Shown here piece after piece: positions 41,518-50,502 of a stretch of 64,000 bases of DNA. The notes below the pieces were generated by a model that was not told the origin of the DNA, ran no database searches, and worked only from the letters and a program-made list of their open reading frames with translations. Every line of letters starts with the position of its first letter. Positions within the stretch are counted from its first letter, which is position 1. The position numbers and the translations under genes were made by a program. Source of the DNA: Clavibacter sp. A6099 (GTDB lineage Bacteria; Actinomycetota; Actinomycetes; Actinomycetales; Microbacteriaceae); NCBI RefSeq assembly GCF_021919125.1, contig NZ_CP083439.1:620001-684000 (forward strand). The letters are read 5' to 3'.

Positions 41518-43131
41518 ATGAGCGTGGTGAAGCCAGATCCGATACCCGCGACGCAACCGAAGCGCCTCGTGCCCACCGCGTTGTTGTTCTCCGCTGGAAT
41601 CATGGGTGGGCTGGAAGATCTCATCGACTTCTTGCTCCCCCTGTGGGCGGGTATAGCGCTCGAGCTCTCCCCATCCGTGATCGGCATCATTCTGGCTGTG
41701 GAACTGGCCGTCGCATTCGCATTGCGTCCGGTGGCGGGCCGCGCAGTCGACCGCGGTGCTGGACCCTTACTCGCCGCGGGTGGGGCGGCCCTCTACGCGG
41801 GCGGCATCACGTTGATGGCATTCGCGCACGGTCTCGATGCCTTCCTGCTTTCCGCCCTCTTGCTCGGAGCCGGATCCGCATTCTTCTGGGTACCGCTGCG
41901 AGCGCACGTCGCGGCGCAGAGGGAAGCTCACTCGAGCTTCTCGGCACTCACGTCAGCGGAGGGGACCGGTGTCTGGGTGGCCTATGTCCTCGCGCTGTCC
42001 CTGCTGCCGGTGCTCGATTACCGAGGAGTGCTCGCGCTGGGGGCAGCAGCGGCCGCAGTCGCTGCCTTGTTCATCCTGAGAGCATCTGGCGCACGCGGGA
42101 TCAGGAACGATCCGCCGACACCCCGGGCGCGAGCATCCGGCGACGATGGTCCTGTCAGCGGTCTCGCTGCACAGCGCCGGCGCCTCTTGGTCGTGGTGGT
42201 GCTCGTGTCGTTCGTCGAAGCGGCGGCGTCGGTCTATCTGCTGTTGAGGCTTCAAAGCGCCTTCGGGCTGGACATCATGCAGATCGCATGGGTCTACTTC
42301 CCTGGCCTGGTCGCCTACTCGATAGCGCCATTCACAGGACAGATCGTGATTCGCGTGCTCGGGGAACGGTCCGCAGTCGTGGTCGCTCTGCTGCTGTCAG
42401 CAGGGGGAATCCTGCTCGTGACTCTCAGCGCTCGCGAGATCGCGCTCGCGGCGGGCTGGGCGATGATGTGCTGGTCATGGGGCTGGCTCAACCCCGTCCA
42501 GCAGGCGACGACCGTGATGATCCACCCCGGCGCGGTCGGACGTGCGCTGGGGCGCTACGAGAGCTGGACATTGATAGGCGGCGCGGCGGGGGCTGTCGGC
42601 GGCGGGTTCGCCGTGGACTCGAATTCCCCTGGGTGGGTCGCTGGGGCTGCGGTCACGGTCTGCCTGGTGTGCGTCGCGGTCGTTCCCGGCCTATATCGCC
42701 GTCGAGTCGGTTCGAAACGCGCACCGGAGTCGCTGAGGGGCTCGCGAAGAATTGCGGATGAGAAGATCGTCCGCTCCGATCAGCTCGATCGTGACGGCCG
42801 TCAGGTGGCGGCCCCGGGCGATGACCCGGCACCCATCGCCTCACGGCTTTCGATGAAGGACGAGCGGAGATCCCCGGCCTCCGGCGCTCTCATCCACGCC
42901 ACGATCTACGGGTTGGCGCAGATCCCCCTCATCACAGCTGATCTGTCCTGGTATCGCGACATGTTCGCTTCCGGCGGATTCGTGTGGGGACGAGAATCCC
43001 ATGCCGACACGCTGTCCAATGCTCTCTACACGGGGAACATGGTCTGGGGTGCCGTCGTGTCGTTCGATCTGGCATGGGCGGTGGTCCGCCGCGTCGCGAT
43101 GGCGCGTGATGGTCGACGGGGGTCGCTGTGA
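41518..43131 (+). CDS. MFS transporter with C-terminal membrane extension (islet gene)
   Basis: A 537-residue protein. Residues 18-390 are an MFS core of about twelve helices with a motif A equivalent (RPVAGRAVDRGAG) and AFFWVPLRAHVA in helix 4/5. After a charged, disordered linker (about 395-450) comes an extension of about 85 residues with two further hydrophobic stretches (HATIYGLAQIPLIT and LYTGNMVWGAVVSFDL), unusual for MFS proteins. Codon use differs from all neighbours: A and T often occupy the third position (GCA, TTG, TCA, GAA), and only one GGATCC occurs in 1.6 kb. It lies between 30-bp direct repeats, so it was probably acquired by transfer. Confidence 0.8.
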   Translation: MSVVKPDPIPATQPKRLVPTALLFSAGIMGGLEDLIDFLLPLWAGIALELSPSVIGIILAVELAVAFALRPVAGRAVDRGAGPLLAAGGAALYAGGITLMAFAHGLDAFLLSALLLGAGSAFFWVPLRAHVAAQREAHSSFSALTSAEGTGVWVAYVLALSLLPVLDYRGVLALGAAAAAVAALFILRASGARGIRNDPPTPRARASGDDGPVSGLAAQRRRLLVVVVLVSFVEAAASVYLLLRLQSAFGLDIMQIAWVYFPGLVAYSIAPFTGQIVIRVLGERSAVVVALLLSAGGILLVTLSAREIALAAGWAMMCWSWGWLNPVQQATTVMIHPGAVGRALGRYESWTLIGGAAGAVGGGFAVDSNSPGWVAGAAVTVCLVCVAVVPGLYRRRVGSKRAPESLRGSRRIADEKIVRSDQLDRDGRQVAAPGDDPAPIASRLSMKDERRSPASGALIHATIYGLAQIPLITADLSWYRDMFASGGFVWGRESHADTLSNALYTGNMVWGAVVSFDLAWAVVRRVAMARDGRRGSL

Positions 43132-43208
43132 GAGCATCTGCGGTCGTTGCACGCGCTGGTCCGCGGGGACTGGCGCCGGGGCTCCCGGGCGGCCGGGCGG
43201 CCGGCCGC

Positions 43209-43238
43209 GCGCCCGGACGCGGGAAGGCCCCGCGGATC
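43209..43238 (+). repeat. Direct repeat, right copy, bounding the low-GC islet
   Basis: Thirty bases matching 41173-41202 at 28 positions. The preceding 43141-43208 reads as a decayed copy of the ATP-grasp-like gene's 3' end (RSLHAL is still recognisable at 43139-43157). It overlaps the left arm of the terminator. Confidence 0.75.
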
Positions 43239-43260
43239 ACGAGGATCCGCGGGGCCTTCC
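43222..43260. terminator. Strong hairpin between the islet and the alcohol dehydrogenase
   Basis: Perfect 17-bp stem (43222-43238 with 43244-43260) and a 5-base loop; works for both the islet MFS gene and the convergent dehydrogenase. Confidence 0.85.
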
Positions 43261-43276
43261 GACGTGCTGTCGCGGC

Positions 43277-44323
43277 TTACGCGAACGTCTTCGCGTCGAT
43301 GACGAAGCGGTAGCGCACGTCCGACTTGAGGACGCGCTCGTAGGCCTCGTTGATCTGCTCGGCCGAGATGAGCTCGGTCTCGGGCACGATGCCGTGCTCG
43401 GCGCAGAAGTCGAGCATCTCCTGCGTCTCGGCGATGCCGCCGATCATGGATCCGGCCCAGCTGCGGCGCGCGGGGATGAGCGCGAACGCGGGGATCTCGA
43501 GCGGCTCCGACGGGGCGCCGACGTTGACGAGCGTGCCGTCGATCGCGAGCAGGCCGATGTACTTCGACATGTCGAGCTTCGCGGAGACCGTGTTGATGAT
43601 CAGGTCGAACGAGCTGGCGAGCTCCGTGAAGGTCGCGTCGTCGCTGGTGGCGAAGTAGCGGTCGGCTCCGAGGCGGAGGCCGTCCTCCTTCTTGGAGAGC
43701 GTCTGCGAGAGCACGGTGACCTCGGCGCCCATCGCGTGCGCGATCTTCACGGCCATGTGGCCGAGGCCGCCCATGCCGACGACGGCGACCTTCGTGCCGG
43801 GGCCCGCGTTCCAGTGGCGCAGCGGCGAGTAGGTGGTGATGCCGGCGCAGAGCAGCGGCGCGACCTTCTCGATGTCGAGGGACTCGGGGACGCGGAGCAC
43901 GAAGTCCTCGTCGACGACGACGGCCTCGGAGTAGCCGCCCTGCGTGATGGTGCCGTCGGCCGGGTCGGTGCCGCCGTAGGTCTGGATGTTGCCCTTCAGG
44001 CAGTACTGCTCCTGGCCGGCCTTGCACTGCTCGCACTCCTTGCAGGAGTTGACCATGCAGCCGACGCCGACGAGGTCGCCGACCTGGTGCTTGGTGACGT
44101 CGGAGCCGACCTCGGTGACGCGGCCGACGATCTCGTGGCCGACGACCTGCGGGTAGGCGATGGGGCCCCACTCGCCGCGGACGGTGTGGATGTCGGAGTG
44201 GCAGACGCCCGAGTAGGCGATGTCGATGGAGACGTCCTTCGGGCCGACGTCGCGGCGCTCGATGGTGGTCTTGACGATGGGGTCGGTGGCGGACGGGGCC
44301 GCGTAGGCGTTGACGGTGCGCAT
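43277..44323 (-). CDS. NAD(P)-dependent zinc alcohol dehydrogenase, YahK/CAD type
   Basis: A 348-residue medium-chain dehydrogenase. Catalytic zinc ligands are Cys41, His63 and Glu64 (GHEIVG), with the structural zinc cluster at Cys94, Cys97, Cys100 and Cys108. The nucleotide site is [13 protein letters not shown]. The sequence resembles the YahK/cinnamyl-alcohol-dehydrogenase group, which reduces broad-range aldehydes with NADPH. The ATG follows AAGGAGAA. It is divergent from the carboxylesterase gene with 152 bases between and is convergent with the islet gene. Confidence 0.92.
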   Translation of the reverse strand: MRTVNAYAAPSATDPIVKTTIERRDVGPKDVSIDIAYSGVCHSDIHTVRGEWGPIAYPQVVGHEIVGRVTEVGSDVTKHQVGDLVGVGCMVNSCKECEQCKAGQEQYCLKGNIQTYGGTDPADGTITQGGYSEAVVVDEDFVLRVPESLDIEKVAPLLCAGITTYSPLRHWNAGPGTKVAVVGMGGLGHMAVKIAHAMGAEVTVLSQTLSKKEDGLRLGADRYFATSDDATFTELASSFDLIINTVSAKLDMSKYIGLLAIDGTLVNVGAPSEPLEIPAFALIPARRSWAGSMIGGIAETQEMLDFCAEHGIVPETELISAEQINEAYERVLKSDVRYRFVIDAKTFA

Positions 44324-44463
44324 GGGTTCTCCTTGTGCTGTCCGGTGGGGGAGGGGAGGGATCGGGTCGATCCGGCCGCGCCCTCTTCGGAGGCGGTACC
44401 CCTCGACGGTACGCCCGCCGACGCGGTTCCCCGAAACCGCGCGGCTTATCCTCGGTCGCCGGA

Positions 44464-44469
44464 TAGCGT
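44464..44469 (+). promoter_or_regulatory. Leaderless -10 box for the carboxylesterase
   Basis: TAGCGT six bases before the ATG at 44476. Confidence 0.6.
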
Positions 44470-44475
44470 GGCCGG

Positions 44476-45846
44476 ATGCCCGCTCCCACCGTCCCCGGCC
44501 CGACTCCGACGCGATCCGGGCCGGTGACGGGAGTCCGCGACGGCGACGTGATCCGGTACCTCGGCATTCCTTACGCGACGGCGGAGCGCGGCGTCCCGCC
44601 CGTGTCGGCGGTGCCCGTGCGCGGATCGGACGGCTCGCCGGTCCTGCTCGCGGCGGTGGATCCGGCGCCCGCGTGCCCGCAGCCCTCGTCGCGGATCCTC
44701 GACACGCTCATGCAGGGCGCTCTCGACGGGATCGGGCGCTCGGAGGGCTGCCAGCGGCTCTCGATCACGCTGCCCGCGGACCTCGCTCCCGGCGAGGTGC
44801 TGCCCGTGATCGCGTGGTTCCACGGCGGCGGCTACACGACGGGCGCGGGCGACCTCGCGATCCACGACTCGCGCGCGCTCGTCGTGGAGCAGCGGGTGAT
44901 CGTCGTGGCCGTGACCGCGCGGCTCGGGTACCTCGGGTTCGGCGGCGGCGGTCCTGGCGCCCCGCCCGCGAACCTCGGCCTGCTCGACCAGCTGGAAGCG
45001 CTGCGCTGGGTCCGCGATTCCATCGCCGCGTTCGGCGGCGACCCGGACTCCGTCACCGCGATGGGCCAGTCGGCCGGCGGCGACGCGATCCTGCACCTCA
45101 TGATCAGCGACGGCGCGCGCGGGCTCTTCCGGCGGGCCATCGTGCAGAGCCCGCCGGTGGGGATCACGGGCGGGCGCGAGCGCATGTTCCGGGCGATGGC
45201 GCGGGTGACGCGATCGCTCCCGGACGATGCGCCGCTGGCCGAGGTCATGCGGCGCCAGGCGCGGGCCGAGCGCGCGTCGTGGGCGTCGGGGATCCGCGCG
45301 GGCCTGCCCTGGGGACCGCGCTACGGCCACGCGCCGCTGCCCGCCGAGGCCGACCGCGACGGCGCATGGCGGGCCGTCGCGCCCGAGGTCGACCTCCTCA
45401 TCGGCACGACGCGCGACGAGACGGCGATGTACCTGCCCGCGCTGCCGCTGATCGCGCCGCTGCTCCGCGTACCCGTGCTCGGCCGGGCGCTGCGGGCGAT
45501 CCTCATGCGCACGGTCGTCGGGCCCACCACCCGCGCCGTCTACACGCGACCCGTCCGCGCGTTCGCGGCACGCCACCGCGCCGCGGGCGGCCGGGCCGTG
45601 CGCTACGTCCTCCGGGCGGCGCCGCCGTCGAGCCCGATCGGCGCGGGCCACACGTCCGACGTCCCGCTGATCCTCGGCACGCGCGAGGCGTGGACCCGCA
45701 TGCGCCTGGTCCCCCCGGAGGCGTGGCCCGAGGTCGCCGCGCGCGGCCGGGCCGCGCGGCGGGTGTGGGCCGACTTCGCGCGCACGGGCACGGTGGCGGC
45801 GGATGCGGACGCGCGCGCCTGCGGGATGCGGTTCGACCGCGGCTGA
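44476..45846 (+). CDS. Type B carboxylesterase
   Basis: A 456-residue carboxylesterase of the cholinesterase family. It opens with the family's [18 protein letters not shown], has the oxyanion block FHGGGY, the nucleophile in [11 protein letters not shown], the Glu of the triad in [10 protein letters not shown], and the His in [10 protein letters not shown]. No signal peptide, so probably cytoplasmic. It hydrolyses short-chain or aromatic esters; the true substrate is unknown. The gene is leaderless by its -10 spacing and ends in a bidirectional terminator shared with the convergent GH3 gene. Confidence 0.9.
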   Translation: MPAPTVPGPTPTRSGPVTGVRDGDVIRYLGIPYATAERGVPPVSAVPVRGSDGSPVLLAAVDPAPACPQPSSRILDTLMQGALDGIGRSEGCQRLSITLPADLAPGEVLPVIAWFHGGGYTTGAGDLAIHDSRALVVEQRVIVVAVTARLGYLGFGGGGPGAPPANLGLLDQLEALRWVRDSIAAFGGDPDSVTAMGQSAGGDAILHLMISDGARGLFRRAIVQSPPVGITGGRERMFRAMARVTRSLPDDAPLAEVMRRQARAERASWASGIRAGLPWGPRYGHAPLPAEADRDGAWRAVAPEVDLLIGTTRDETAMYLPALPLIAPLLRVPVLGRALRAILMRTVVGPTTRAVYTRPVRAFAARHRAAGGRAVRYVLRAAPPSSPIGAGHTSDVPLILGTREAWTRMRLVPPEAWPEVAARGRAARRVWADFARTGTVAADADARACGMRFDRG

Positions 45847-45858
45847 CGGCCGGACGCG

Positions 45859-45892
45859 ACGACGGGGCGCCGGTGTCCCGGCGCCCCGTCGT
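45859..45892. terminator. Bidirectional hairpin between esterase and GH3 genes
   Basis: Perfect 15-bp GC-rich stem (45859-45873 with 45878-45892) and a 4-base loop between convergent genes. Confidence 0.85.
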
Positions 45893-45921
45893 GTTCCGCG
45901 CGTGCGGATCGCCCGCCGCGA

Positions 45922-48210
45922 TCAGGCCTTCCGGCGTCGGGCGACCAGTGTGAGCACCACGCCGAGGGCGACGAGCGTCAGGCCGCCCGCGACCCACGGG
46001 AGCGCCTCGAAGCCGGTCGTCGCCAGTCCGCCGCGACCGGTCGCCGCGGGGGCTGGCGCGGGGTCCGCACCCGACGCGGATCCGGGCGAGGGCACGGTCC
46101 CCGGGGCGGGTGCCGCCGTCGGCGCGGCGGTCGGCTCGCCCGGGCCGGGCGTGGGCGCGGGCGTCGGCTCCGTCGGCGCCGCCGCGAACGACAGCCCCGC
46201 GCGGTACGCGAACAGCGGCGACGCCGAGTCGTTCGGCACGTCGTACAGCTGCGCGGCGACCGCGTCCATGGTGGACGGCAGCTCGAAGGGCAGGCGCCCC
46301 TCGGGTTCGGCGGCCCCCGTGATCACGTTCAGCAGCGCCTCGTCCGACACCCCGTACGACGCGAGCACCGCGTCGCTGTTCGCGACGACGTTCCCGAGGA
46401 TCAGCGGACGCGTGAGCTGCGGCACCGCGATGGTGCGCGCTCCCGCGTCGTGGGCCCGGACGAGCGCCTGGTAGTCGGCCTCGGACCCCGTGAAGCCGAG
46501 GTCCGTGAGGTCGTCGCCGCCGCGCGGGTCGGCGAGGCGCACGATCGCGACGTCGGCGTCGGCCGGGTCGTCGACGACGGTGAATCCGGCGGATCGGGCG
46601 GCCGACGCCTGCACGCCGCTCAGCCACGCGGTCATGCCCGGCTCGACGCGCACGGGGAGCGCGGGGGACCCCGCGACGCGCGCGACGCGGGCCTCGGAGG
46701 CCGCGGGGGTCGCGTCGCTGAGCAGAGTGAGGCTGCGCTGCTGCGCGTCGAGGCCGGCGGCGCGCGAAGCGGCGCTGCCCACGATCGCGTCCGCGGCGGC
46801 GGGGTCCACGTACGGGTCCTCGAACAGCCCGAGCTCGAACTTCTGCTGCAGCACCCGCTGCCCGGCCTCCATCACACGGGCCTCGGTGAGGAGCCCCTGC
46901 TCCACGGCCTGGAGGATGTGCTGCGGCTGGTCGCTGCCGCCGATGATGTCGACGCCCGCGGAGATCGCGCTGGCGTAGCGGGCCGGGAGGGTCAGGTCCT
47001 CGACGCCCCACGGCATGCCCGCGCCCCACGGCCCCACGAAGAACGCGGGCGGCCGGTTCTCGCGGCACGCCTCGGGGCAGTCGTTGGCGATGCCCCAGTC
47101 GCTCGTGATCACGCCGTCGAAGCCGTAGCGCCCGCGCAGGAGGTCCTGCAGCAGGTGCTCGTTGTGGTTCGCGCCGACCTGCTCGATGACGCCGTCGCCG
47201 AGGTCGAGGTCCTTCAGGATCGAGTACGTCGGCATGATGCCGGCCGCCTGGTTCCGGAAGGCGCCCTCGTACGGCGTGATGTGCTCCGCGAAGTTCCCGC
47301 CGGGGAACGCGGCGTAGCGGCCGTAGTAGTAGTGGCTGTCGTAGCCGTCCACCTGGGCGCCGTAGCCGACCCAGTGCTTGACGACCGTGGCGACGCCGTC
47401 TGGGGTGATCCCGTCGGTGCCGCCCTGCAGGCCCTCCACGTACGCGGCGACGTGCGGCGCGACGTCCGCCCCGACGCTGCCGAACGTGCCGTCCTGCCGG
47501 GTCCAGCGCGGCTCGGTGCTGATGTCGGCCTGCGGCGAGAGCGCCTCCGTGATGCCCACGGCGCGGTACTCGGCCGCGATGATGCGGCCCATCTCGAGCG
47601 TCGTCGCGGGGTCGTCGATCGCGCCCATGCCGATCGGGTCGGGGAACGGCGAGAAGTCGCCGTTCGACACGGTCTGGCCCTCGGTGACGGTGAAGCCGTG
47701 GCGCGGATCCGTGCTGATCTTCAGCGGGACGCCCCAGCGCTCGGCCTCCGCGGCCTCCTGCAGGGCGTTGTGCTCGCGCGCCAGCGTGGGGGCGTCGGCG
47801 CCGAGCCGGGAGATGTACGTGGTGATGTGCCGCTCCGCGAGCAGGGGATCGAACGCCGCGCGGTCGTACGCGTTCCCGACGTTCGTGAGGCTCGCGTGCA
47901 TCAGCAGGCCGGCCCGCTCCTCGGGCGACATGCGGGCGACGAGGTCGGCGGCGCGGTCGTCGGACGACAGGCGCCAGTCCTCGTAGGGCGTGAGCGCGCC
48001 GTCCTTGTCGAGGTCGCGGAACCGCAGGCCGTCGACCGTGATGATCGGCGCGGATCCGGCCGACTCGAGCTCCGGCTGCGCGGCCTCCTCCGGCGCGGCG
48101 ACCGCGGCCGGGACCCCCGCCGCTCCCAGGGCGACGGCCGCCAGGAGCGCTCCCCCCGCCGCCGTCCCGATCATCCGCCGTCGTCGAGACGCCCTGCGGG
48201 GTCCGCTCAT
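45922..48210 (-). CDS. Secreted GH3 glycosidase with LATTG wall-anchor signal
   Basis: A 762-residue exported enzyme. The basic start (SRRRRMIG) and hydrophobic core form a signal peptide cleaved near residue 38. The GH3 TIM-barrel domain carries ISTDPRHG and the catalytic Asp371 in GVITSDWG; an alpha/beta sandwich domain follows. A Pro/Ala/Thr-rich linker (about residues 670-725) leads to LATTG (729-733), a membrane helix and RRRKA: a sortase signal of the LAxTG type, so the enzyme should be fixed to peptidoglycan. Probable beta-glucosidase/xylosidase on plant or fungal glycans. GGGAG precedes the ATG. TTGACA at 48282-48287 (minus) may be its -35 box. Confidence 0.9.
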   Translation of the reverse strand: MSGPRRASRRRRMIGTAAGGALLAAVALGAAGVPAAVAAPEEAAQPELESAGSAPIITVDGLRFRDLDKDGALTPYEDWRLSSDDRAADLVARMSPEERAGLLMHASLTNVGNAYDRAAFDPLLAERHITTYISRLGADAPTLAREHNALQEAAEAERWGVPLKISTDPRHGFTVTEGQTVSNGDFSPFPDPIGMGAIDDPATTLEMGRIIAAEYRAVGITEALSPQADISTEPRWTRQDGTFGSVGADVAPHVAAYVEGLQGGTDGITPDGVATVVKHWVGYGAQVDGYDSHYYYGRYAAFPGGNFAEHITPYEGAFRNQAAGIMPTYSILKDLDLGDGVIEQVGANHNEHLLQDLLRGRYGFDGVITSDWGIANDCPEACRENRPPAFFVGPWGAGMPWGVEDLTLPARYASAISAGVDIIGGSDQPQHILQAVEQGLLTEARVMEAGQRVLQQKFELGLFEDPYVDPAAADAIVGSAASRAAGLDAQQRSLTLLSDATPAASEARVARVAGSPALPVRVEPGMTAWLSGVQASAARSAGFTVVDDPADADVAIVRLADPRGGDDLTDLGFTGSEADYQALVRAHDAGARTIAVPQLTRPLILGNVVANSDAVLASYGVSDEALLNVITGAAEPEGRLPFELPSTMDAVAAQLYDVPNDSASPLFAYRAGLSFAAAPTEPTPAPTPGPGEPTAAPTAAPAPGTVPSPGSASGADPAPAPAATGRGGLATTGFEALPWVAGGLTLVALGVVLTLVARRRKA

Positions 48211-48293
48211 GTCCACTCCCTCGTGTCCGCGCACCCTCTCCATCGAGGGCGCAGCTTGAGCTTGGCCGGGTGGGGAAATTGTGTCAAGCGGAC

Positions 48294-48926
48294 TTAAGAG
48301 ACTGCGGATCCAGTGTCGTCGAGTCGCGCGCGGACGAGGGCCACCATGGTGGCGAACTCCCGCTCGACGTCGACCGCGGACCCGGTGAGCGACTGGTACT
48401 GCAGCCCGTCCATCACCGCGAGCAGCAGTCGTGCGAGGCTCTCGGCCTCGTCGGCGGGGAGCCCGGATGCCCGCTCGCCGATGCCGTCGAGCGTCGCGGC
48501 GAGGTTCCGCGCGACGGTGTCGTAGCGCTCCGCCATGCGGGCGCGGACGGGGTGGTCCGGCGCGACGGACTCGCCGAGGAGCGTCGAGAAGAGGCGCGCC
48601 CACTCGGGCTCCGACTCGTTGCGGCGGACGAGGGCGCGCAGCCGGTCGAGGGCGTCGCCGCCCGCCTCGTCCGCGCGGCCGCCGGTGACCTCGGCCGCGC
48701 TGAGGAGCTCGGTCTGGCGACCGCTCTCGTCGGCGAGCACGGCCTCCAGCAGGTCCTCCTTGGTGGCGAAGTGGTAGAGGAGACCGGCGTGCGTGACGCC
48801 CGCGCGCGTGGCGATCGCGGCCATGGTCGCCCCGCGGTAGCCGTCCACGGCGAACGCCGAGCGCGCCGCAGCGATGATCTCCGCCCGGCGCCGCACGCCG
48901 CGGGCGTTGAGCATGCCGTCCCGCAC
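48294..48926 (-). CDS. TetR family regulator beside the GH3 gene
   Basis: A 210-residue TetR protein from GTG at 48926. The helix-turn-helix is at residues 10-60 (IIAAARSAFAVDGYRGATM, then THAGLLYHFATKEDLL). The start is chosen because GGAG lies six bases before this GTG; a GTG two codons upstream has no room for a binding site. It lies upstream of the GH3 gene on the same strand, with 83 bases between, and may repress it in response to a sugar or plant metabolite; that link is positional only. Confidence 0.85.
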   Translation of the reverse strand: MRDGMLNARGVRRRAEIIAAARSAFAVDGYRGATMAAIATRAGVTHAGLLYHFATKEDLLEAVLADESGRQTELLSAAEVTGGRADEAGGDALDRLRALVRRNESEPEWARLFSTLLGESVAPDHPVRARMAERYDTVARNLAATLDGIGERASGLPADEAESLARLLLAVMDGLQYQSLTGSAVDVEREFATMVALVRARLDDTGSAVS

Positions 48927-49053
48927 GAGCACCTCCGTCGCCCCGCGTCGGACGGGTCGGGCCGATGCTATCCGGCGCTCCCGGGCGCCGCCGGGCGCGC
49001 GCCGGTCGGCGTCCGCTCGATGCGGTCGTCACCGCCCGGCCGATCGGGAGCGC

Positions 49054-49542
49054 TCAACCGCCCTGCACCCGCACCGGCCCCGCGCCGCGGTCGCCGAGCG
49101 CGTCGTCCGGGTTGAGGAGGCCGCAGGCGCGCATCGACAGGCAGCCGCAGCCGATGCAGCCGGTCAGCTCGCGCTCCAGCCGCTCGATGCCCTGCCGCCG
49201 CTCCTCGAGCAGGCGCTTCCAGCGACGCGACGCCCGCTGCCAGTCGGCGTGGCTCGGCGGGCGGTCGAGCGGCACGTCGTCGAAGGTCGACTGCACGTCG
49301 GCGAGCGGGATCCCGAGGCGCTTGGCCACCGTGATCAACGACACGCGCCGGAGCATGTGCCGCGCGTACCGGCGCTGGTTGCCGGCCGTGCGCTCGGCGG
49401 CGATGAGGCCGAGGTCCTCGTAGAAGCGGAGGGCGGATGCGGCGACGCCCGTGCGGCGGGTCATCTCGCCGACCGTGAGCAGCTCGCCGGGCGCGTGCCG
49501 GGGCGTCGCCGCGACGGCCGTCGGCTCCTGCGCATCCGCCAC
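49054..49542 (-). CDS. soxR: Redox-sensing MerR-family activator SoxR
   Basis: A 162-residue SoxR. The MerR-type helix-turn-helix lies at residues 22-60 (LTVGEMTRRTGVAASALRFYEDLGL), a dimerisation helix follows, and the [2Fe-2S] ligands are Cys129, Cys132, Cys134 and Cys140 in CIGCGCLSMRAC. Oxidation by redox-cycling compounds activates transcription. In non-enteric bacteria SoxR controls few local genes, and a soxbox in the promoter of the divergent ferredoxin operon (49558-49588) makes that operon the target. GTG start with GGGGAG six bases away. Confidence 0.93.
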   Translation of the reverse strand: MADAQEPTAVAATPRHAPGELLTVGEMTRRTGVAASALRFYEDLGLIAAERTAGNQRRYARHMLRRVSLITVAKRLGIPLADVQSTFDDVPLDRPPSHADWQRASRRWKRLLEERRQGIERLERELTGCIGCGCLSMRACGLLNPDDALGDRGAGPVRVQGG

Positions 49543-49557
49543 GACGTCTCCCCTCGA

Positions 49558-49588
49558 TTGACCTCAAGGGTACGTGAGGTTCTAACGT
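49558..49588 (+). promoter_or_regulatory. SoxR-activated promoter with soxbox in a 19-bp spacer
   Basis: -35 TTGACC (49558-49563), 19-bp spacer, -10 TAACGT (49583-49588). Within the spacer lies an 18-bp soxbox (49562-49579, starting CCTCAAG and ending TGAGG) that matches the known enterobacterial box at 14 of 18 positions. A 19-bp spacer is the hallmark of MerR-family targets. It directs the ferredoxin operon. Confidence 0.8.
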
Positions 49589-49648
49589 GGACACCATGCG
49601 CATGACCCGCCCCGCCGTCACGACGGCCCCCACCCGTGGAGACGCCCT

Positions 49649-49975
49649 GTGACCTACGTGATCGCCCTGCCGTGCGTCGACGTGAAGGACCGCGCCTGCA
49701 TCGACGAGTGCCCCGTCGACTGCATCTACGAGGGCGAGCGCTCCCTCTACATCCACCCCGACGAGTGCGTCGACTGCGGCGCCTGCGAGCCGGTGTGCCC
49801 CGTCGAGGCCATCTACTACGAGGACGACCTGCCCGAGAAGTGGTCGGACTACTACACGGCCAACGTCGAGTTCTTCGCCGAGATGGGGTCGCCCGGCGGC
49901 GCCGTCAAGGTCGGGACCGTCGCGTACGACCACCCGGTGGTGGCCGCCGTGCCGCGCCAGGGCGAGACCGCGTGA
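49649..49975 (+). CDS. fdxA: 7Fe ferredoxin
   Basis: A 108-residue ferredoxin of the [3Fe-4S][4Fe-4S] class. The Cys pattern fits: Cys9, Cys17 and Cys50 for the three-iron cluster and Cys21, Cys40, Cys43 and Cys46 for the four-iron cluster, with PVDCIYEGERSLYIHPDEC typical of actinobacterial FdxA. It is a small electron carrier. GTG start with GGAG seven bases away. The flavin reductase gene overlaps its stop by four bases. Expression is probably SoxR-activated, linking it to redox-cycling stress. Confidence 0.93.
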   Translation: MTYVIALPCVDVKDRACIDECPVDCIYEGERSLYIHPDECVDCGACEPVCPVEAIYYEDDLPEKWSDYYTANVEFFAEMGSPGGAVKVGTVAYDHPVVAAVPRQGETA

Positions 49976-50466
49976 GCGCCGACCCCGACCTCTTCAAGGC
50001 CGCCTTCCGCGGGCACCCGGCGGGCGTCGCGCTGATCACCGCGCGCACCGCCGACGGGCCGTCCGGGCTCACGGCGTCGAGCGTCGCGTCGCTGTCGGTG
50101 GATCCGCCCGCGCTGTCGTTCTCGGTGACGCGCGCCACGGGATCCGCCGGCGCGATCCTCTCCGCCGACAGCTACGTCGTGCACCTGCTCGCGGGGCAGC
50201 ACGCCGCGCTCGCCCGCGCGTTCGCCGTCTCCGGGTCGCCGCGGTTCACCGAGGAGCAGGGCTTCCAGGAGCTGCCGACCGGGGAGCCGCTGCTCGCCGA
50301 CGCGCGCGCCGCCCTGCGCTGCCGCACCATCCAGACCGTGCCGGTCGGCGGATCCGTGCTGGTCGTCGCCGAGGTCCTCGACGTGATCCTCGGCGAGCCC
50401 GCCCCGCCGCTCGTCTACCGCGACCGCCGCTTCCACCTGCTCGAGGACGACCACCCGGAGCTCTGA
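49972..50466 (+). CDS. Flavin reductase-like domain protein
   Basis: A 164-residue flavoprotein of the flavin reductase (HpaC-like) family. It has FRGHPAGVALITA, then GLTASSVASLSVDPPALSFSV (flavin-binding strand-turn) and a closing LVYRDRRFHLL. Such proteins reduce free FMN or FAD with NAD(P)H, or bind flavin as part of two-component monooxygenases. The GTG overlaps the fdxA stop (GTGA), so it is co-translated, and lies in the SoxR-controlled operon. It may exchange electrons with the ferredoxin; inferred from coupling. Confidence 0.88.
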   Translation: MSADPDLFKAAFRGHPAGVALITARTADGPSGLTASSVASLSVDPPALSFSVTRATGSAGAILSADSYVVHLLAGQHAALARAFAVSGSPRFTEEQGFQELPTGEPLLADARAALRCRTIQTVPVGGSVLVVAEVLDVILGEPAPPLVYRDRRFHLLEDDHPEL

Positions 50467-50502
50467 CGCCGCACGGCCGTCCGCCGCTCACGCGGCCCCG
50501 CG

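Noticed and set aside
42932-43240. Minus-strand frames across the islet's right repeat
   Set aside because: They arise from the terminator and repeat sequence and have no coding features.
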